This document shows positions 60,559 through 64,000 of a DNA stretch of 64,000 nucleotides, piece after piece. Numbering within the stretch: position 1 is the first letter of the stretch; every line of letters starts with the position of its first letter. The DNA lies in assembly GCA_029762535.1 (NCBI GenBank), contig JARVGK010000002.1, forward strand, positions 1-64,000. Direction: 5' to 3'. This DNA comes from Thermoplasmatota archaeon. Its GTDB lineage: Archaea; Thermoplasmatota; Penumbrarchaeia; Penumbrarchaeales; Penumbrarchaeaceae. The notes under the pieces were generated by a model, which made no database searches, had not been told where the DNA came from, and saw only the letters and a list, made by a program, of their open reading frames with translations. The translations under genes were made by a program, and so were the position numbers.

Positions 60559-61125
60559 TTATGTCAATACAGTGAAATTCGCCGTATAGGTCCTCCCCTT
60601 CCCGAAGAACTCCTTCAGGGAGAATCCTTCGGGTTCGAACAGGAGTTTCACATCCTCCAAGGCCATGGAGTCGGGATCCCCTCTTTGCTCCGAGATTGAG
60701 ACGATCCCTCCCGGTCGAAGAATTCTTTTCATCTCCCTGACATAAAGGTGTTTTTTATCGATCTCACCCAGAACGGTGACGAGGTAGATTACGTCGAACA
60801 TATCATCCTCATAGGGCAGTTCCGATCCGGAACATACCCTCACATCGACGTTCTCAATATGCTTGAGACGTTTTCTGGCCTTTTCTATCATCTCGGGCTG
60901 AACGTCAGTGAGGTAGAGTTTACCCTTGGGGATCCTCCTTGCAATATGAGGGCTGAAATACCCCGGCCCACAGCCGATCTCCAACACTATTGAATCCTCC
61001 CTGAGACCGAGGCGTTTTGCCAATTTACCCGGGGAGATATAGAGATCCCGAAAAGGAAGGAGGAGGGCCCATGCGAACCCGGGAGGATACAAACCCTTCC
61101 CTCTCAGGCTGCGTTTATCCGACAT
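60559..61125 (-). CDS. Class I SAM-dependent methyltransferase
   Basis: 188 residues from ATG 61125 (MSDKRSLRGKGLYPPGFAW), with GAGGT just upstream. Motif I IVLEIGCGPGYFSPHIA, acidic motif II LYLTDVQPEMIEKARKRL, and MFDVIYLVTVLGEIDKK are standard. The final strands (GFSLKEFFGKGRTYTANFTVL) resemble UbiE-type or small-molecule methyltransferases. Substrate unknown. Confidence 0.9.
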   Translation of the reverse strand: MSDKRSLRGKGLYPPGFAWALLLPFRDLYISPGKLAKRLGLREDSIVLEIGCGPGYFSPHIARRIPKGKLYLTDVQPEMIEKARKRLKHIENVDVRVCSGSELPYEDDMFDVIYLVTVLGEIDKKHLYVREMKRILRPGGIVSISEQRGDPDSMALEDVKLLFEPEGFSLKEFFGKGRTYTANFTVLT

Positions 61126-61189
61126 TTTATACCTCAAGGGGTTCAACTATTTGGATCTGGTCTGCGCGAAGTCCTGCATCTCTTATTGA

Positions 61190-61576
61190 TCACCAAATGC
61201 TTCCACAGTATATGCATTCGTTTCTATGGACGCAGAGGATCGAGCCGCAATTATCACACTTCCATCTGGTCCTTTCCTTTATCACGAACGAGGATATGCC
61301 CTCCTCCTTGATGGTCATGAGATTCTCCACCATACTCATGCGATACTTCGTCCTGTATCGCTTGTCGAGGGCCTTCAACCTCCGGCAAGGGAAACTGTCA
61401 CAGCTGTAGCAGAATGTGCCGTTCTCATCCGTTTTAAGATCCTCACAGTTCCTTATCGAGCATACGACGCAGTGATGCGGCTTGTCCTTATCATCGCCCA
61501 GACACCCGGAGCAGGGTTTCCTTTTCCGTATATGGCCTATGCACAAGGCGCAATCCATCCCGCAGGGGGCGATCAT
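61190..61576 (-). CDS. DUF3795-type cysteine-rich zinc protein
   Basis: 128 residues from ATG 61576 (MIAPCGMDCALCIGHIR), the family-typical start; the frame can begin at TTG 61642, overlapping the upstream stop. Cysteine clusters CGMDCALC, CSGCLGDD, CVVCSIRNC, CYSCDSFPC are diagnostic. An extra C-terminal zinc ribbon (CDNCGSILC...CIYCGS) is added. Function unknown. Confidence 0.85.
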   Translation of the reverse strand: MIAPCGMDCALCIGHIRKRKPCSGCLGDDKDKPHHCVVCSIRNCEDLKTDENGTFCYSCDSFPCRRLKALDKRYRTKYRMSMVENLMTIKEEGISSFVIKERTRWKCDNCGSILCVHRNECIYCGSIW

Positions 61577-61638
61577 CTCCGAGGAGATAGGATATGTTCT
61601 ATGAGAGATCACGCTTTTCACCACGTATTCCCTATCGA

Positions 61639-62001
61639 TCAACTTTTCGAATTCTCCTCGACACGAAACCTGACGATCCGTTTTATGAGATCCTCGGGAA
61701 GGGGCTCATCCAGAGGGAACTGGACCGCGCCCTTTGACGTCTTGTACATCCTCATCTCTTCCTTGAATTCTTTCATAGCACCTGGAGTTGGATAGAATCC
61801 AATATGACCCTCGTACCCTGCGAAATGGACCAGGTTACCGTTCAGTGTAAAAGTGGGAATGCCGTATGCGAGTTTCTCAGCGGCTTCTGGAGCTTCAGAA
61901 ATGATGAATTTGCGGATCTCTTCAAGTTTCTCACGGGCCGGTCCCGAAAAAGAAGCGATGTACTCATCGATGTTCTTGGGCGAGACCTTTTTTGTATTCA
62001 T
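61639..62001 (-). CDS. DUF1801/YdhG-family protein
   Basis: 120 residues from ATG 62001 (MNTKKVSPKNIDEYIASFSGPAREKLEEIRKFI). AAEKLAYGIPTFTLNGNLVHFAGYEGHIGFYP is the family core. Members have an iron-chaperone (frataxin-like) fold in some annotations, but biological role is not settled. Confidence 0.88.
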   Translation of the reverse strand: MNTKKVSPKNIDEYIASFSGPAREKLEEIRKFIISEAPEAAEKLAYGIPTFTLNGNLVHFAGYEGHIGFYPTPGAMKEFKEEMRMYKTSKGAVQFPLDEPLPEDLIKRIVRFRVEENSKS

Positions 62002-62014
62002 CAGAACACCATCA

Positions 62015-62341
62015 CTAATTGAGGGATGAGACATATCCCACGGATCTCTGGAAGATCCATTCGTCCTTCACATAATCCGGGGATCTCTCTCTTGTGATCT
62101 GTATCCACTCCCTCATTCTTTTTCTCCCAAGCGGCTGGAAATCTGTGATGCCCTCCTTTCCCACAAGGTCCAATGCCATCTTCTCCGGGACCTTTATTCC
62201 TATCCCGTTCTCGTAGAGGCAGGCGAACATCTTTCCTTTGATGTAATATGCCGGATACCCGAACATCTTGCCAGGGGAGACCCCGGGGATCGAAAGGAGT
62301 ATGGTGTCGATCACTTCCTTGTGTTCCTCATTGAATTTCAT
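62015..62341 (-). CDS. TfoX N-terminal-domain-like protein
   Basis: 108 residues: ILLSIPGVSPGKMFGYPAYYIKGKMFACLYENGIGIKVPEKMALDLV matches the COG3070/TfoX_N family (MFGxPxxxxxGKMFA). Sits between two related small-protein genes on the same strand. No regulator function can be assumed in archaea. Confidence 0.82.
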   Translation of the reverse strand: MKFNEEHKEVIDTILLSIPGVSPGKMFGYPAYYIKGKMFACLYENGIGIKVPEKMALDLVGKEGITDFQPLGRKRMREWIQITRERSPDYVKDEWIFQRSVGYVSSLN

Positions 62342-62344
62342 ATT

Positions 62345-62812
62345 TCACCCCCGATTGACGATCCCGTTCATCTCGAGTATACTTATCCTTCCCATGAGCG
62401 TCCCTTCCGGGAGCGTTGGGTCATAGGTCCTATGAGCGATCCCTTGGTGCTCCCTCAATCTCCTCAATCCTTCCTTTATCTCATCTTGGTCGAAAAGGAA
62501 ATCCACCCTCCCCTTGAACTGGACCAGTCTGAAGGCGTGGTCGCAGGCATCGGGGACGAACCCAAGATCCTCGTGCACCTGCCCGTGAACGATCTGGTTC
62601 TTTTTGAGGATCCCCACCTTCCTTCCTTTATCAGAGGTATGAAAATATAGACAGCGTTCTTCCTCATCCAGTCCGAAGTCAAGGGTTGCCAGATAAGGTT
62701 CTCCCCCGCTGCACATGGCTATCGTGAGTAGCTTCTGGGAGCGGAGTATGTCAAACATCTCCTCCTCAGAGGCGATCTTCTTCTCCATCGTACGGCTTTT
62801 CATGCACTCCAT
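62345..62812 (-). CDS. Pyridoxamine-5'-phosphate-oxidase-like flavin-binding protein
   Basis: About 155 residues with the split-barrel fold: EEEMFDILRSQKLLTIAMCSGGEPYLATLDFGLDEEERCLYFHTSDKGRKVGILKKNQIVHGQV. Similar to NimA/HugZ-type FMN proteins. ATG 62812 is favoured because TTTTATACG at about 62836-62845 is a TATA box at the right distance for a leaderless transcript. ATGs at 62803 and 62788 are alternatives. Confidence 0.85.
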   Translation of the reverse strand: MECMKSRTMEKKIASEEEMFDILRSQKLLTIAMCSGGEPYLATLDFGLDEEERCLYFHTSDKGRKVGILKKNQIVHGQVHEDLGFVPDACDHAFRLVQFKGRVDFLFDQDEIKEGLRRLREHQGIAHRTYDPTLPEGTLMGRISILEMNGIVNRG

Positions 62813-63002
62813 GGTCACTATATGGCCCAAATGACGTATAAAACATCTCCATCAGAGCCTTCCGATCTCGGAGACGAAGTGTCCCGCATCCGGATTCTTC
62901 ACGACCGGGTAATCCTTCTTGTCCATCCACGCAGCTTCTGCCATGATATGGGAGAAAACATCTTGGTAATTCATTTTTTTCCGACCAACAGATTAAGATC
63001 GT

Positions 63003-63830
63003 TCATCGGTAGAATGCCTCGGAGAGCGTATGAAGAAGCTCCTTGCACCCTCCGTTCTTCACGAACTCTGAATGCTCCTCCACTGTTTGGAATTCCCGGT
63101 CGCAGATCTCACTGCAGAGGAACTTCCCCTTTGTGGCCTCATCGAAGGAGAACATGACGTTGGAGGCGTACTGATTGTTGTAAGGGGTCTTCTTGGGATT
63201 CTCCCTGGCCCATTGGATCGAGCGATACCAGATGGTGGCGCTGAGCGCTCCGCAGGCGTTCCCCGTCAGCCCGATCCCTCCGGCGAAACCTGCGACGGTC
63301 ATCTGCTCCTCGGGGGATCCCCCCATCATCCTCACTACCTCCGAGGCGCAGCTCATCGGAGGTTCCTTCAATTCTGGGATGGGCGCGGCCAGTCCCTCCT
63401 TCGCGGATCGGAGTGCGTCCTCGGTCCATTTGTCAGCGAGGGTGAAGCAAGACCTGGCCTTGAAGATGAGATACCTGGCCATCTGGAGTTTTTTGTGGAA
63501 ATCGGTGTCGGTGATGTCCCTGCAGTTCACGCTGCCGGCGTTCTTCTCGAATGCATCGGATACGTTCCTCGTCGCATTGATCGCCATCGCTGTGGCGACA
63601 CCTTGGTCCTTGAACCTTCTGAAGCATTCGTTCCCTACCGCAAGTGAGGTCCCGTAGAGGAGCCCGCACTGATGCCCCATCTGCATGATCCCTCCGACGA
63701 GTGGATCCGATGCACGCTCGAAATCGGTGTTGTGATGTCCGAACTCCCTGTTCAGGATGTAATAGAAGGTATGTGAGCACATCCCCTTCTTCCTGAAAAG
63801 CTTCTTCGTGTCCTGTTTGACCGCCGACAT
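63003..63830 (-). CDS. C_GCAxxG_C_C-family probable redox protein
   Basis: 275 residues: MQMGHQCGLLYGTSLAVGNECFRRF and TVAGFAGGIGLTGNACGALSATIWYRSIQWAREN carry the paired GCA/GxGL-type Cys-Gly pattern of this family, apparently two modules. Cysteines also occur near both ends (CSHTFYY, FLCSEICDREF). Function unknown; redox or cofactor binding inferred. GAGG lies just upstream of the ATG and overlaps the stop region of the next gene. Confidence 0.78.
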   Translation of the reverse strand: MSAVKQDTKKLFRKKGMCSHTFYYILNREFGHHNTDFERASDPLVGGIMQMGHQCGLLYGTSLAVGNECFRRFKDQGVATAMAINATRNVSDAFEKNAGSVNCRDITDTDFHKKLQMARYLIFKARSCFTLADKWTEDALRSAKEGLAAPIPELKEPPMSCASEVVRMMGGSPEEQMTVAGFAGGIGLTGNACGALSATIWYRSIQWARENPKKTPYNNQYASNVMFSFDEATKGKFLCSEICDREFQTVEEHSEFVKNGGCKELLHTLSEAFYR

Positions 63831-63838
63831 GTTTTACC

Positions 63839-64000
63839 TCATTTGACGAAGGTTACGACGATATTTCCACGTTTGTGACCCTGTTCCACATATCTGTGCG
63901 CTTCCGGGACCTGATCCAGAGTGTACTTTTTATCGATGACCGCTCTGAGCCTGCCCGCTTCCGCGAGATCCCTGATGAAAAGCAGGTCCTCCGTGATCTC
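63839..64000 (-). CDS. Zinc-type alcohol dehydrogenase/quinone oxidoreductase (MDR family), C-terminal end
   Basis: Only the last 53 residues are in the window: FIRDLAEAGRLRAVIDKKYTLDQVPEAHRYVEQGHKRGNIVVTF, the characteristic end of medium-chain NAD(P)-dependent dehydrogenases. The stop precedes the ATG of the 63830 gene by a few bases, so they form an operon. Confidence 0.88.
   Translation of the reverse strand, partial: EITEDLLFIRDLAEAGRLRAVIDKKYTLDQVPEAHRYVEQGHKRGNIVVTFVK

Noticed and set aside
1..64000. tRNA and rRNA genes
   Set aside because: I looked for T-loop (GGTTCRA) and conserved rRNA stretches on both strands by eye and found none convincing; short tRNA fragments could still be missed.

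Overview
The window is archaeal and most likely from the Thermoplasmatota (sediment Thermoplasmata type). Evidence: TATA-box promoters with short or absent leaders, large secreted beta-propeller and calcium-repeat proteins, membrane-anchored regulators with C-terminal winged helices, KaiC-like ATPases, an Mvh-type hydrogenase tail, and a heliorhodopsin whose key residues fall at the canonical E107 and K241. No rRNA, tRNA or CRISPR array was found. Two compositions alternate: GC-rich core genes and very AT-rich cassettes (about 28.9-31.1 and 37.7-48 kb).

Layout. 1-3.4 kb: secreted propeller proteins on the minus strand. 3.7-8.9 kb: a decayed [NiFe]-hydrogenase locus with three separate large-subunit C-terminal tails, one broken maturation protease and one intact one, interleaved with a membrane regulator, a membrane protein and an ATPase. 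9-14 kb: VapBC, VOC and adhesin-like proteins, and a RelE/ParE-type module between direct repeats. 14-28.9 kb: core metabolism, with a radical SAM enzyme, a KaiC-like pair, a 1316-residue membrane sensor-regulator, MTA/purine salvage (phosphorylase, deaminase, phosphoribosyltransferase), a ZIP transporter and an NAD-salvage operon (macro domain, pncB, pncA, cupin). 29-53.5 kb: an accessory island. 53.6-64 kb: a zinc-ribbon/nuclease fusion, AlkD-like protein coupled to heliorhodopsin, a P2-type cation ATPase and small cytosolic enzymes.

The island has three interlocking parts. (1) Tandem AT-rich cassettes on the minus strand, each a large protein with a thrombospondin-type-3-like calcium-repeat head, an Ig-like module and a variable membrane tail, followed with 4-base overlap or almost no gap by a small membrane protein. 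Head regions are nearly identical, tails differ, and 5' ends are truncated, as in orphan effector-immunity modules of bacterial polymorphic toxins. (2) A repeated element around each cassette. It encodes a 108-111 residue PD-(D/E)XK-like protein whose ribosome-binding site lies in a conserved hairpin, and it is flanked by blocks (called L and R here) with conserved or compensating stems. (3) Many toxin-antitoxin modules: two AbiE-like pairs and several MNT/HEPN pairs.

A second theme is that single-module inserts lie between long direct repeats, usually copying the 3' end of the neighbouring gene (71, 193, 72 and 45 bp). This suggests a recurrent integration route. The most promising undescribed material is the cassette array with its nuclease/hairpin element, followed by the 3'-end-duplicating insertions.
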